Assembly: GCF_002920615.1 (NCBI RefSeq)
Contig: NZ_PQSU01000023.1
Span: 62,001-126,000, forward strand
Direction of reading: 5' to 3'
Source: Streptomyces sp. Ru62
Lineage (GTDB): Bacteria > Actinomycetota > Actinomycetes > Streptomycetales > Streptomycetaceae
Length of the DNA stretch: 64,000 nt
Positions 41,176 to 50,303 of the stretch are shown piece by piece (position 1 is the stretch's first letter; each line of letters opens with the position of its first letter). The notes beneath the pieces were generated by a model. It ran no database searches, was not told where the DNA came from, and worked only from the letters and a program-made list of their open reading frames with translations. A program made the translations under genes and the position numbers.

Positions 41176-42051
41176 ATGACACTCCCTCTGGTCGTGGGAG
41201 TCGACGGATCGGAGCCGAGCCTCGTCGCGGTCGACTGGGCCGTGGACGAAGCCGTCCGGCACGGTCTCCCGCTCAGGCTCGTCCACGCCTCCCTCTGGGA
41301 GCGCTACGAGGCCGGCCTGCCCCCGGCGGGTCCGGGACGGCCCTCCGAGCAGGTGCTGGCCGAGCAGATCGTGGCCTCGGCGGCCGACCGGGCGGAACGC
41401 CGCCACCGGGACGTGAAGATCACCACCGACATCGTGCCCGAGGACGCGGCGGCGGCTCTCGTGCGCGAGGGCGGCGCGGCCTTCGCGCTGGTGACCGGTT
41501 CACGCGGCCGCGGCGAGCTCAGGGGACTGCTGCTCGGCTCGGTCGGTCTGGCCGTGGCGGCCCGGGCCCCCTGCCCGGCGGTCGTCGTCCGGGGCGACCG
41601 GGTGGGCCTGGAGGGTGGGCATGGGCGCATCCTGCTCGGCCTCGGTGAAACCGGTGCCGGCGCGGAAGCCGTGCGCTTCGCCTTCCAGGAGGCAGGGGTG
41701 CGCGGCTGCGTCCTCGACGTCGTGCGTGCCTGGCGCAGGACCGCCCACGACAGGAGCGGCAACCCGATACAGGCCGGAGGGCCGGTCGACACATCCGGGG
41801 AGAACGCCTCCGCCGTCGTCGACGCCCGGCTCATGGCCGCGATCGACGAGTATCCGCACGTCCGGACGCGCCCGGCGGTCGTCGAGGGGCCGGCCGGCAG
41901 GGTCCTCGTGGACCGGTCGGCCGCGGCGGACCTCGTGATCGTCGGGGCACGACGCGGGAAGGGACACTTCGGACTCCAGCTCGGCCGTGTGGGCCATGCC
42001 CTCCTCCACCATGCCCAGTGCCCGGTCGCGGTCGTGCCCGAACGGCGGTGA
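41176..42051 (+). CDS. Universal stress protein, two-domain
   Basis: A 291-residue protein with two tandem UspA domains. ATG 41176 is chosen over GTG 41167 because GGTGGGGACG precedes it. Domain 1 starts LPLVVGVDGSEPSLVAVDWAV and ends VTGSRGRGELRGLLLGSVGLAVAARAPCPAVVV (the G-2x-G-9x-G-S/T ATP motif). Domain 2 ends IVGARRGKGHFGLQLGRVGHALLHHAQCPVAVV; its N-terminal ATP loop is less conserved. Such tandem proteins bind ATP and act in stress survival. It is near phosphoketolase and a second Usp. Confidence 0.92.
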   Translation: MTLPLVVGVDGSEPSLVAVDWAVDEAVRHGLPLRLVHASLWERYEAGLPPAGPGRPSEQVLAEQIVASAADRAERRHRDVKITTDIVPEDAAAALVREGGAAFALVTGSRGRGELRGLLLGSVGLAVAARAPCPAVVVRGDRVGLEGGHGRILLGLGETGAGAEAVRFAFQEAGVRGCVLDVVRAWRRTAHDRSGNPIQAGGPVDTSGENASAVVDARLMAAIDEYPHVRTRPAVVEGPAGRVLVDRSAAADLVIVGARRGKGHFGLQLGRVGHALLHHAQCPVAVVPERR

Positions 42052-42101
42052 GGGCGGCGCGGCACGCTTCCGGGCGCACGGGCGGGAGCGGTCCTGCGGA
42101 C

Positions 42102-42314
42102 TCATCCGAACAGGCTGCGCACCCTGATGGTCTCGACGCGCCGCCACGTGCCACCGGGCAGCAGCATCCGCTCGCCGTCGGCGCTGCGAGCGCTCAACCG
42201 ACCGGAACCGGCCGGCCGGGGCCCCGCTCGCCGCCGGGTCTTCCTCGTCGAGGGCAGCGCCGGACCGCGGCAGGTCCGCTCGGCCCGCGCATCAGGTTGA
42301 GTGCGTCGGCTCAT
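42102..42314 (-). CDS. Small basic uncharacterised protein
   Basis: A 70-residue arginine-rich protein from ATG 42314, preceded by CTGGAGGG at good spacing. The N-terminal half is basic and disordered (RKTRRRAGPRPAG); the C-terminal half, SADGERMLLPGGTWRRVETIRVRSLFG, looks like a short folded element. No known domain. It is convergent with the upstream Usp gene and divergent from the next. The good ribosome binding site supports a real gene. Confidence 0.5.
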   Translation of the reverse strand: MSRRTQPDARAERTCRGPALPSTRKTRRRAGPRPAGSGRLSARSADGERMLLPGGTWRRVETIRVRSLFG

Positions 42315-42588
42315 CGGCCCTCCAGTTCGCGAGTGCGGGATGCTCCGGGGAACGCCGGGCCCTTCCTGGCGGAGGGGCTCGCCCCGATGACCGGACAGCG
42401 ACCGGTCACACACCCAGCATCTCTCCTCTTGTACCCGGAGGCGGGGCCGAATCGCACACCCGTGGGAGCAAGTGGAACCGGCTGGGTGGCGGTGTGGCGA
42501 CGGGTCCCGCAGCGTGGGGAACAGGGGCGGACCGGCCCGGTGGGCGCACACCGAAGAACCGGGTCACACCGAACGAGAGGTGGGACGC

Positions 42589-43032
42589 ATGGACAAGGAT
42601 GCCTCCGAGCGCCGGGTGGTGGTCGGTGTCGACGGGTCGCGGTCCTCGTACGACGCCCTGCGCTGGGCCGTGCGCTACGCCGGTCTGGTCGGCGGCATTG
42701 TGGAGGCGGTCGCGGTGTGGGAGCTGCCGGGCCTGTACGGCTGGTCGGGGCCCGCCGTGGACATGGACGTCGACGAGGACGAGACGCGCCAGAAGATGGG
42801 CCAGGAGCTGACCGACGTGCTCGGCGCGGACACGGCCGGCTCGGTGCGGACCCGTGTGGTGCACGGCAACCCCGCCGACGTCCTGTTGCGGGCCGCCGAA
42901 GGAGCCGAGGTCCTGGTCGTCGGCAGCCGGGGCAGGGGCGGGTTCGCGCGCGCCCTGCTGGGCTCCGTCAGCCAGCACGTCTCGCAGCACGCGAGCTGCC
43001 CGGTGGTGATCGTGCGCTCCGCGCAGCAGTGA
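42589..43032 (+). CDS. Universal stress protein, single-domain
   Basis: A 147-residue UspA-fold protein starting at ATG 42589 with GAGAGGTGGG upstream. RRVVVGVDGSRSSYDALRWAVRYA is the N-terminal strand-helix, and VLVVGSRGRGGFARALLGSVSQHVSQHASCPVVIV carries the ATP-binding G-2x-G-9x-G-S motif intact. It probably acts with the two-domain Usp in stress survival. Upstream, a GTCCCGCA half-site near 42511 weakly resembles a DevR-type box. Confidence 0.93.
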   Translation: MDKDASERRVVVGVDGSRSSYDALRWAVRYAGLVGGIVEAVAVWELPGLYGWSGPAVDMDVDEDETRQKMGQELTDVLGADTAGSVRTRVVHGNPADVLLRAAEGAEVLVVGSRGRGGFARALLGSVSQHVSQHASCPVVIVRSAQQ

Positions 43033-43247
43033 AAGCAACGGCACGTGGGGCCGGGCACCCCGGGGCGGCCGTCGCGCAGGACGAGGATGGCCACGAGACC
43101 GGACAGCGCGCGCTGACCGGCCCACCCCGCCACCCGGACCTGCCGGATCCGCAGCGGTCGGCTTCCGCCTGACGGGTGCCGTCTGACGGGTGCCGCGCGA
43201 GGCGGCCCGGACCGATGACACGGCCCACGGGGGCTCGGTGGCCCTCG

Positions 43248-43676
43248 TCAGTCCAGGATCTCGGCGATGCCGCGGCGGCGAAGGTCGGCCAGCCCGGTCA
43301 GCATGGCCTCGATCTGCTCGGGGGAGTGCCCGACCCAGCCCTTGAGCTCCGACACGACGCGCACGGGCTCGCGTGTGCGATAGGAGCGGGTGGGGTTGCC
43401 CGGGAACTTCTTGTCGGTGACATTGGGATCGTCCTCCAGGTCGCCGGTCGGCTCCACCACGTAGATCCGCCCCGGCCCGTCGCCGGCTGCGAGCTCGGCG
43501 CCCCAGACGGCGGCATCCAGGGTCTCGGAAACGTACACGTGGCGGGACGTACGCCCCTCCTCGAAGTTGGAGGCGTACCCGGGGATCAGCAGATCCCCTG
43601 GAACAAGCGCCGCCTTCGTACCGTGCAGGTAGGTTCCCGCCTCGTACACCTGGAAGGGGACAGGTGCGTTGGTCAT
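43248..43676 (-). CDS. arr: Rifampin ADP-ribosyltransferase
   Basis: A 142-residue protein starting at ATG 43676. It matches Arr throughout: the N-terminal YLHGTKAALVPGDLLIPGY segment with the active-site His18, TSRHVYVSETLDAAVWGAELA, RIYVVEPTGDLEDDPNVTDKKFPGNPTRSY and VRVVSELKGWVGHSPEQIEAM. Arr transfers ADP-ribose from NAD to the C23 hydroxyl of rifamycins, inactivating them. Chromosomal copies are common in Streptomyces. It has no rifamycin biosynthesis genes beside it, so resistance may be intrinsic. Confidence 0.95.
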   Translation of the reverse strand: MTNAPVPFQVYEAGTYLHGTKAALVPGDLLIPGYASNFEEGRTSRHVYVSETLDAAVWGAELAAGDGPGRIYVVEPTGDLEDDPNVTDKKFPGNPTRSYRTREPVRVVSELKGWVGHSPEQIEAMLTGLADLRRRGIAEILD

Positions 43677-44045
43677 GGGCTGCTCCTCGGGGCCTGGGCT
43701 CGGGGTTACAGGGAACCACAGCTCCTTGCGCGCGCCTGCCCGGAGTATGCCCCCGTGCCCGCCCCGCCGGGCTCGACACCGGGCGCCGGGACCACGGACG
43801 CTTACGGCTCCAGCCGACCTCGGCTGCCGGCCGCTCGACCCGGACCCTTCCCCGGTGCGTCACCATCTGCCCCCATGCGAGGGCGCGAGAGCGGCGCCCC
43901 GGGCTCCCTGGACCGGTCGCCGCCCGCCCGTCGCCGCCCGCCCGTCGGCGGGCCGGTCACCTGAGACGAGGGCCGGAGTCCATCGCGACGGCGGACGGCG
44001 GATGATCAGCGAGCGGGCGGTGCTGATCCGGTTCGGGGCGCCGTG
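43677..44045. other. 369-base intergenic region with a 14-bp tandem duplication
   Basis: The arr promoter region lies at the left. A perfect tandem duplication of GTCGCCGCCCGCCC occupies 43916-43929 and 43930-43943 and is followed by GTCGGCGGGC, which can pair back to it. No gene was recognised. Confidence 0.45.
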
Positions 44046-45332
44046 TCAGGTGCGCAGGAGCCGCAGGTCGATCGCGTCGGCCATCGCCTCCATCCCTTCG
44101 TCGTCGGGGTGGATGTGGTCGCCCGAGTCGTAGGCCGGGTTGAGGGCCGCCGGGTCGGCGGGGTCGCGCATGGTCCGGTCGAAGTCGATGACACCGTCGA
44201 AAGCGCCGCTGGTGCGGATCCACTGGTTGACGCTCTGGCGGATCCTCTCCGCGTCGGGCGTGTAGTACCCGTTGCCCTTGTCCGGCATCAGCGTCGCGCC
44301 GATGATATTGACGTGGGCGGCGTGTGCCTCGTCGATCAGGGTGCGGTAGCCGTCGATCAGGTCCTGCGCGGTCAGTGCCCGGCCGTCGGGGCCCGCGTTG
44401 TTGCCGATGTCGTTGATGCCTTCGAAGAGGATGACGTCCTTGACGCCTGGCTGGCCGAGGGCGTCGTGGGAGAAGCGCTTGAGAGCGCTGACCCCCTGCC
44501 ACAGGTTCGGGACGTCGGTGAGAACCCGATTGCCGCCGATTCCGGCGTCGACGACACTCAGTTTCTGCGGGCCCGGTCCGGAGCCCAGCCGGCGACCGAG
44601 GAAGTCGGGCCACCGGGTGTAGGTGCCGGTCGAGGAATGGTAGCCGTCCGTGATGGAGTCGCCGAAGGCGACGACGGTGCCCCTCGCGGTCGGTGACACG
44701 ACGTCCATCCCGGCCAGGTAGTACCAGGAGGTCGTGGTGGTGCCGAACGCGGCGGCGCCGTCGTCCCCGGCGTGGTTGCCGGAGGCTATGTACGTGGTGT
44801 CGAACGCGTCGGAGTGCCAGGTCGACGTTCCCGTGGCGCCGGGGACGTAGAGGCTGACGAGCAGGTTCTCGCCGGCGCTGACCGAGATCGGGACGACGTC
44901 GCTGACCGCCTCTTCGCCGACGGGGATCGTGACGTGCCGCGAGCCGCCGAAGGCGACGTTCCGAGTGGTGCCGCGCGTCGCCTCGCCGCCGCTCGCCTGG
45001 ACGGCCAGGTCCACCGTGCTGAGATCGAGGGGCGCGGTGCCGTACCGGTTCGACAGGGTGATGCGTACGCCCGAGCCCGCGACGCTGCTGTGCACCACCA
45101 TCCGTATGGTCTGGTTGTCGAAGGACGGGCCGCCGGTCGTCATGCTGGGGGACCAGGCACTGACCCTGGTGCCCTTGCCCTGCGACGGTGATGTGGCGGC
45201 GGCGTCCGCCTCGTGCGCGGTGCTCAACGGAACGACCGTGAGCATCATTCCGGTCACAGCGCCGAACACGGACAGCAGGGATCCGCGACGCGGTCGGCGA
45301 TCCGCCGCCGTGCCTTCCTTCTCCGGGGACAT
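44046..45332 (-). CDS. Secreted SGNH/GDSL-family hydrolase
   Basis: A 428-residue exported esterase starting at ATG 45332 behind GGAGAG. A signal peptide (GSLLSVFGAVTGMMLTVVPL, cleavage near residue 46) is followed by a beta-sandwich N-domain and an SGNH catalytic domain: Ser226 in AFGDSITDG, the Gly block VDAGIGGNRVL, the Asn block FEGINDIGNN and the DxxH block GDHIHPDDEG near the C-terminus. Family members remove acetyl or other acyl groups from polysaccharides. Its place next to GH95 and GH27 genes on the same strand suggests deacylation of a plant glycan. Confidence 0.9.
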   Translation of the reverse strand: MSPEKEGTAADRRPRRGSLLSVFGAVTGMMLTVVPLSTAHEADAAATSPSQGKGTRVSAWSPSMTTGGPSFDNQTIRMVVHSSVAGSGVRITLSNRYGTAPLDLSTVDLAVQASGGEATRGTTRNVAFGGSRHVTIPVGEEAVSDVVPISVSAGENLLVSLYVPGATGTSTWHSDAFDTTYIASGNHAGDDGAAAFGTTTTSWYYLAGMDVVSPTARGTVVAFGDSITDGYHSSTGTYTRWPDFLGRRLGSGPGPQKLSVVDAGIGGNRVLTDVPNLWQGVSALKRFSHDALGQPGVKDVILFEGINDIGNNAGPDGRALTAQDLIDGYRTLIDEAHAAHVNIIGATLMPDKGNGYYTPDAERIRQSVNQWIRTSGAFDGVIDFDRTMRDPADPAALNPAYDSGDHIHPDDEGMEAMADAIDLRLLRT

Positions 45333-45507
45333 CGTTGTTCTCTCCACTCTCCGCGTCGTCCGCGGCGGGCCGGCTCCGCGGGGAGTCCGGCCCGGTCCCG
45401 CCTCCGCCGAAGACGGAGGGATTCCGGACGGAGGGACTCCGGGCGGCGGGACGGTCCGCTGACGACGGGTCATCGGGGTTGGCTCGGGGGGTTCGTGGGT
45501 GCCGTAC

Positions 45508-45525
45508 CGGCCTCGGCCGAGGCCG
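45508..45525 (-). terminator. 18-bp perfect palindrome after GH95
   Basis: CGGCCTCGGCCGAGGCCG at 45508-45525 is fully self-complementary and lies 12 bases beyond the GH95 stop. As a hairpin its loop would be small, so it could be a terminator or a protein site. Confidence 0.4.
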
Positions 45526-45537
45526 CTGAGCGTGCCG

Positions 45538-47955
45538 TCAGCCGAGGTTGTTCAACGTGACGGACCCACCCGGCTCGATGCTGATCCTCCGCGAAGTGCC
45601 GCCCGCGAACACGGTCGTGTCACGGCCGCCGACGCTCTTCAAGGTCACCTGGGTGACCTTGCCGTTCTTCCACCTGAGGTCGGCGACGAAGCCGCCACGC
45701 ACGCCGACGCCGGACACCGAGCCGGACGCCGCCCACGCGGCGGGCAGTGCGGGCAGCAGCTCGACGTGGCCCGGCCGCGAGTAGACCAGCATCTCGATCA
45801 TCGCGGAGGGGGTGCCGAAGTTCGCGTCGATCTGGAAGATGCCGCGGCCCTGCCCCATGTCCATGATGTCGAAGAGGTTCGGCGCGGTCCCGTTGCTGCC
45901 GCCCGTCGACGGCTTCAGGTTGTTGACGACGAGTTGGTAGGCCTTCTCGGCGTTCTTCAGCCGGGCCCAGCACAGGCTGCGCCAGGCGTTGGCCCAGCCG
46001 TAGCTGTTCATGCCGCGCGCGGTCAGGAGGGCGGTCGCGCCGGCGAGGATGTCCTTCGGCGTGGACTCGTCGGGCCGGATCCGGTCACCCGGGAAGAGAC
46101 CGACGAGCGGGGACAGGTGCCGGTGGGTGGTCTCGCCCAGGTCGTCGGGCGACATCCACTCCTCCAGCCAGCCGGTCTTGGGGCTGACCACGGGCAGGTA
46201 CAGGCGTTGGCGCAGTCCGTCGACGGTCACACCGTAGGAGGCGTCCCTGCCGAGCACTCCGGTCGCGGTGCGGTAGTTGCCGAAGAGGTTCCACACCAGT
46301 TCCTGGGCGTAGGTGATGCCCTTGGCGTCCAGCGGTCCCTGCTCGGGGGACCAGTCGCTGTCGGCGATGAGGACCTCGCGTGCGGAGCCGGAGGCGTCGG
46401 TGACGGTCGTGGTGATGAGCCGGGCCTCCCAGAACTCCACGGCGCCCTTGAGGAGGGGGTAGATCTTCTCCAGGTAGGCGCGGTCCTGGGTGTACTCGTA
46501 GTGCTCGAACAGGTTCTGGCAGAGCCAGGCGTTGCCCGCCGGGTGCCACCACCAGCCGCCTCCGCCGTAGGGGTTGGTGGAGATGGCCACGGTCCAACCG
46601 GCGATCTTCCCGCTGGAGTTGCGGTACCTGTTGGTCGGGCTGTTGAAGAGCCGCCGCGTGACGTCCGTCCATGAGGGCAGTTGTGCGAGGCAGTAGTCCG
46701 TGAAGGCGTCGAAGCAGTCCGACAGGCCGGCGCGGTCGGCCAGCCAGTAGTTCATCTGGACGTTGATGTCGGTGTGGTAGTCGCCCATCCAGTCCGGGTC
46801 GTTGCCGTCGAGCCACGGTCCCTGCAGCCCCATCGGCAGGACGCCCCGTGACCCGGAGATCATCAGGTAGCGCCCGAACTGGAGGTACGCCGCCTCCAGT
46901 TCCGGGTCCGGCACGTTGTCCCGGTAGCGGGCCTGTACGCGCTGCCAGGTGTCCAGCTTGCGCTGTGCGGTGGACGAGGTGCCGAGGTCGACGGCCAGTT
47001 GCTCGAACGCCGGGCGGAAGTCCGCGACGTGGGTGTGCAGCAGGGTGCTCGCGGAGTGGCCGGCCGCGTCCTGGACCTTGGTGCGCGCCAGACGCTCCGG
47101 GTCCAGGGCCGGGTCGCGGAACCCGGTGGCCGCGTCGGGCGCGTAGTTCGTGCCGCCGCTGAACACGACGGTGAGGTCCTTGCAGCCGCTGAACGTGATC
47201 GACGTACCGCTGACGGTCACCGTGCCGGTTCCGCTGGTCGCGGTGACGGCGGCGCCGTACTTCAGGCCGTTGGCGAGGGAAGCCCCGAACGAGGCGTAGC
47301 GGCCCGCGCCGGCCGCGGTGGTGTGCTCGCCGTGGGTGCCGGCCAGCGTGACGGTGCCGGTGTAGGTGCCGCCGCCGAGCTGGGAGAAGTGGACGACGAT
47401 GACGTCGTCGGGGCGGCTGGCGAAGATCTGCCGCTGATAGGTGACGCCGGACAGGTCGTAGGACGCGCTGACGATGCCCTGGGCCAGGTCCAGGGTGCGA
47501 CGGTAGTTGTCGACGGAGCCCAGGTCGTGACCGGGGATGTCGACGGTGAGCTCGGCCAGCAGGGTCAGGGACCCGAAGTCGTCCCGCCCGTAGGGGAACT
47601 GGCCGTCGCTCTGCAGGGTGTCGTTGACGCCACCGGTCCACAGGGTGGCGTCGGTGATCGTCAGCAGTTCGCTGGAGGGGTCGTTGCTCACGAGCGCCCC
47701 GAGGCGCCCGTTCCCGACCGGCAGGCCCTGCCGGATCATCGAGGTGGGGGAGCCGGGGGCCCGCCACCACAGTTGGTTCTTCGTGGCGGCGGCGCCGGAC
47801 AGCATGGGCGAGGAAGTGGGGCGGGAAGGGGCCGCCGACGCGGTGAAGCTCGGCAGACCGCCGAGCGCGGCGGCCGCGCCGGCGGTGGCGGCGAGGGAGA
47901 GGAAGCCTCTGCGGCTGGGACGGTTCTCGCGCGATTCGGTGTGCTGGGTGTCCAC
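45538..47955 (-). CDS. GH95 family alpha-L-fucosidase/alpha-L-galactosidase, Tat-exported
   Basis: An 805-residue enzyme. GTG 47955 is chosen because GGAG lies 8 bases upstream and a Tat signal follows: SRRGFLSLAATAGAAAALGG (residues 14-33). The body is typical of GH95: LWWRAPGSPTSMIRQGLPVGNGRLGALV, TLWTGGVND, then the barrel with LPMGLQGPWLDGNDPDWMGDYHTDINVQMNYW, AGWTVAISTNPYGGGGWWWHPAGNAWL, and IFQIDANFGTPSAMIEML. GH95 enzymes are inverting exo-enzymes on alpha-1,2-linked L-fucose or L-galactose, for example on xyloglucan side chains. It sits in a secreted glycan-degrading group with GH27 and SGNH genes. Confidence 0.93.
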   Translation of the reverse strand: MDTQHTESRENRPSRRGFLSLAATAGAAAALGGLPSFTASAAPSRPTSSPMLSGAAATKNQLWWRAPGSPTSMIRQGLPVGNGRLGALVSNDPSSELLTITDATLWTGGVNDTLQSDGQFPYGRDDFGSLTLLAELTVDIPGHDLGSVDNYRRTLDLAQGIVSASYDLSGVTYQRQIFASRPDDVIVVHFSQLGGGTYTGTVTLAGTHGEHTTAAGAGRYASFGASLANGLKYGAAVTATSGTGTVTVSGTSITFSGCKDLTVVFSGGTNYAPDAATGFRDPALDPERLARTKVQDAAGHSASTLLHTHVADFRPAFEQLAVDLGTSSTAQRKLDTWQRVQARYRDNVPDPELEAAYLQFGRYLMISGSRGVLPMGLQGPWLDGNDPDWMGDYHTDINVQMNYWLADRAGLSDCFDAFTDYCLAQLPSWTDVTRRLFNSPTNRYRNSSGKIAGWTVAISTNPYGGGGWWWHPAGNAWLCQNLFEHYEYTQDRAYLEKIYPLLKGAVEFWEARLITTTVTDASGSAREVLIADSDWSPEQGPLDAKGITYAQELVWNLFGNYRTATGVLGRDASYGVTVDGLRQRLYLPVVSPKTGWLEEWMSPDDLGETTHRHLSPLVGLFPGDRIRPDESTPKDILAGATALLTARGMNSYGWANAWRSLCWARLKNAEKAYQLVVNNLKPSTGGSNGTAPNLFDIMDMGQGRGIFQIDANFGTPSAMIEMLVYSRPGHVELLPALPAAWAASGSVSGVGVRGGFVADLRWKNGKVTQVTLKSVGGRDTTVFAGGTSRRISIEPGGSVTLNNLG

Positions 47956-48067
47956 GTGGTGCACTCCATGTCCGGGGAACGGCGCATGCGGGAACGACGG
48001 ATGCGGGGCCGTCGGGTGTGTGGTGCGAGGCGGGTGGGCCCGGAGCCGTACCGGGCCCACGCGCGGG

Positions 48068-49942
48068 TCAGGCGGACTTGGGGACGTCGATCCTGTCGAT
48101 GTCGGGGGAGTAGTCCCAGCCGCTGTCGAACGTGATGCTGTTGGAGCCCGCCTTCAGGGCCAACTGGACGCTGACGGTGCGGGCCGTGCTCCAGTCACCC
48201 GTGGAGGGGAACTTGAGCCGGGTGCCGTTGCCGCTGTTGGAGTAGACGGTCACCGACCGGGGATCGCCGCTGACGTAGGCGACGTCGATCGTGTAGATGC
48301 CGTCCTTCTTCACCTTGACGTCGTTGAACTGCAGCCGGCTGTCGAGGTAGAGGTTGCCGATCTTCTTGCCGCCGGAGCAGGCGTCGCACGAGGCGACGGA
48401 GGCGTTCCCGGTCAGGGTGTTGTTCCCGGACTCGGCTTCGTAGCGGGTGGTCGCGAGCGCAGGGCCGCCCGGCTTGACGGTGAACAGCCGTGAGCCGTGC
48501 GCGGGCAGCGTCGCGGTGATCCTGTTCTTGTACGTCCCGAGGTTCTGGTGCCTCCACAGGTCGCGCACGGAGGCCGCGCCGGTGAAGCCGAACGATGCCC
48601 AGTCGGCGGTGACGGAGGCCGAAGAGTCAGCGAGGTTGAACAGGGCGACGGTGTAACTGCCGTCAGGGTTCCTGCTCCCCCAGACCTGCTGGTCGCCCAT
48701 CGGGGTGACGGGGCGTGCGACCGGCGAGTCGTTCTGGTCGACGGCGATGACCTCCTGGTTGGTCAGCAGGGAGAGGCCGTAGTCGTCCAGTCTGGTGAGG
48801 TCGTCACCGGTGAACAGGGGCGACTTGTTGATGGCCCACAGGGTCATATAGCTCTGCCGCTCGGCAGGGGTGAGGCCGTCCATCTCCCCGTTGCCGACGT
48901 CGATCGCATCGAGGTCGTTCCAGCCCCCGGGGCCTGCCTTGCCGCTCCACGCGGGGGCGTCGTCCCAACGGTCGTTGACCGAGTTCTCCCAGGTGACCAG
49001 CGTCTTGCAGTAGCACTCCACATCGGTGTCGATGCGCCAGCCGTTGGAGTACTTCTTCCAGTCGGCGGCGTGGCCGATGTCGAGCGACCAGGACAGTTCC
49101 AGGTGCATCGGGCGTCCGGTGTCGCCGATGGCCTTGTGCCAGGCGGCGACGTCCGGGACGTTGTTGTAGTTGTCTCCGGACCTGAACGAGCCGGGACCCA
49201 CGCCGTCGAGCTTCAGGAAGTCGTAGCCCCAGTCCGCGAGCATCTGTGCCTGCGAGTCGATGTACTTCTGCGCGCAGGGGTTGTCGAAGTTCAGCTTGTA
49301 GGCGCTGTCCCAGCCGTTGGTGGTGCGCAGGTCGGGGTAGACCACGTCCGCGGTGGTGCAGCCGGGGGCGTTCCGGATCGGCACCTTCCCTTCGCCGTAC
49401 GCCCCCTTCTCCAGTCCGACGGGCAGGTAGATACCGGCCTTGAGGCCCTTGGCGTGGATGTGGTCGGCCACGGACTTCATGCCGTTCGGGAACCGGACCG
49501 GGTCGGGCGTCTGCCGGCCGTACTGGTCGAACTCGGACGTCCAGTTCTGGTCCATCCACCAGCCGGCGTCGATGTTGACGTACTCGTAGCCGTACTTCTT
49601 CAGGGTGGTGGCCAAGGCGTCCGCCTGCTTCAGGACGTTGGCCTCGGTGAGGTAGCTGTAGCTGCCGTTCGGGTTCAGCCCCGGGTACTGGGAGGACTGC
49701 ATGCTCCAGCTGGACCAGCCCATGTAGGGCTTGGCCGCGAGGCCGGGGGTGGCGTCGGCCGTCGTCGAAGCGGAACCGACGGCCGCGACGGGGGAGTCGG
49801 GGGTGGCGGCCACGGCCCGGTCGACGGCCGGGACCGCTGTGGCGAGCCCGGCCGTGACGGCCAGGACCAGCGTCGCTCTGAGGGTACGGCGCGGGAGGCC
49901 GGGGTGGGTTCCGCGCAGGGCTGTGTACGGGGATGACCGCAT
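48068..49942 (-). CDS. Secreted GH27 alpha-galactosidase-type enzyme with C-terminal CBM35-like module
   Basis: A 624-residue enzyme starting at ATG 49942 behind AGGAGG. A signal peptide covers about residues 1-46 (LRATLVLAVTAGLATAVPAV). The GH27 barrel begins KPYMGWSSWS, with YGYEYVNIDAGWW, the nucleophile Asp246 in DFLKLDG and the acid/base in RIDTDVE (Asp305 or Asp307). A beta-sandwich domain follows, then from about residue 500 a CBM35-like module (TTRYEAESGNNTLTGNASVASC ends before DSRLQFNDVKVKKDG and FDSGWDYSPDIDRIDV). GH27 acts on alpha-galactosides or beta-L-arabinopyranosides. The neighbouring genes suggest plant polysaccharide. Confidence 0.93.
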   Translation of the reverse strand: MRSSPYTALRGTHPGLPRRTLRATLVLAVTAGLATAVPAVDRAVAATPDSPVAAVGSASTTADATPGLAAKPYMGWSSWSMQSSQYPGLNPNGSYSYLTEANVLKQADALATTLKKYGYEYVNIDAGWWMDQNWTSEFDQYGRQTPDPVRFPNGMKSVADHIHAKGLKAGIYLPVGLEKGAYGEGKVPIRNAPGCTTADVVYPDLRTTNGWDSAYKLNFDNPCAQKYIDSQAQMLADWGYDFLKLDGVGPGSFRSGDNYNNVPDVAAWHKAIGDTGRPMHLELSWSLDIGHAADWKKYSNGWRIDTDVECYCKTLVTWENSVNDRWDDAPAWSGKAGPGGWNDLDAIDVGNGEMDGLTPAERQSYMTLWAINKSPLFTGDDLTRLDDYGLSLLTNQEVIAVDQNDSPVARPVTPMGDQQVWGSRNPDGSYTVALFNLADSSASVTADWASFGFTGAASVRDLWRHQNLGTYKNRITATLPAHGSRLFTVKPGGPALATTRYEAESGNNTLTGNASVASCDACSGGKKIGNLYLDSRLQFNDVKVKKDGIYTIDVAYVSGDPRSVTVYSNSGNGTRLKFPSTGDWSTARTVSVQLALKAGSNSITFDSGWDYSPDIDRIDVPKSA

Positions 49943-50303
49943 GGGTCGCCTCCTGGGGGTGGGGTGAGCGGAATCGTGCGGTGGTACCCGGTGGGGGTCG
50001 GGTGTGGTATCGGGCAGGACGGACGCCGGGGGAGGCGGCCGAGCGGCCGGCCGCCGGGGCGTCGGATCGGTGGCCCGGTCCGTGCCCGAGCCGATGGGGA
50101 GCCCGCTGGTGCGCTGTCGCCGTGGCGTGCGGCGCACCGGGAGCAGGGGGGTCGTGGTCGTGGACGCACCTGCCGCGACGAACGTGGGGAGGGGGAACCG
50201 CCTTCGCGCCGGCACGGTGCCGCCGACGGCGAGAGCGGGCAGGGCCGGGCTGATGACGGCCCTGGCGTCCGGGGGCCGTCCGGCGGCCGGAGGCGCCCGC
50301 GGT
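49943..50303. other. 361-base intergenic region upstream of GH27
   Basis: It holds the promoter region of the GH27 gene and the 3' flank of the ROK gene. GC content is very high and no clear -10/-35 pair, palindrome or small gene was found. Confidence 0.4.

Noticed and set aside
43169..43195. Two copies of CTGACGGGTGCCG as an attachment site
   Set aside because: Only 13 bp, 1 base apart, with no integrase or mobile gene; most likely a small slippage duplication.
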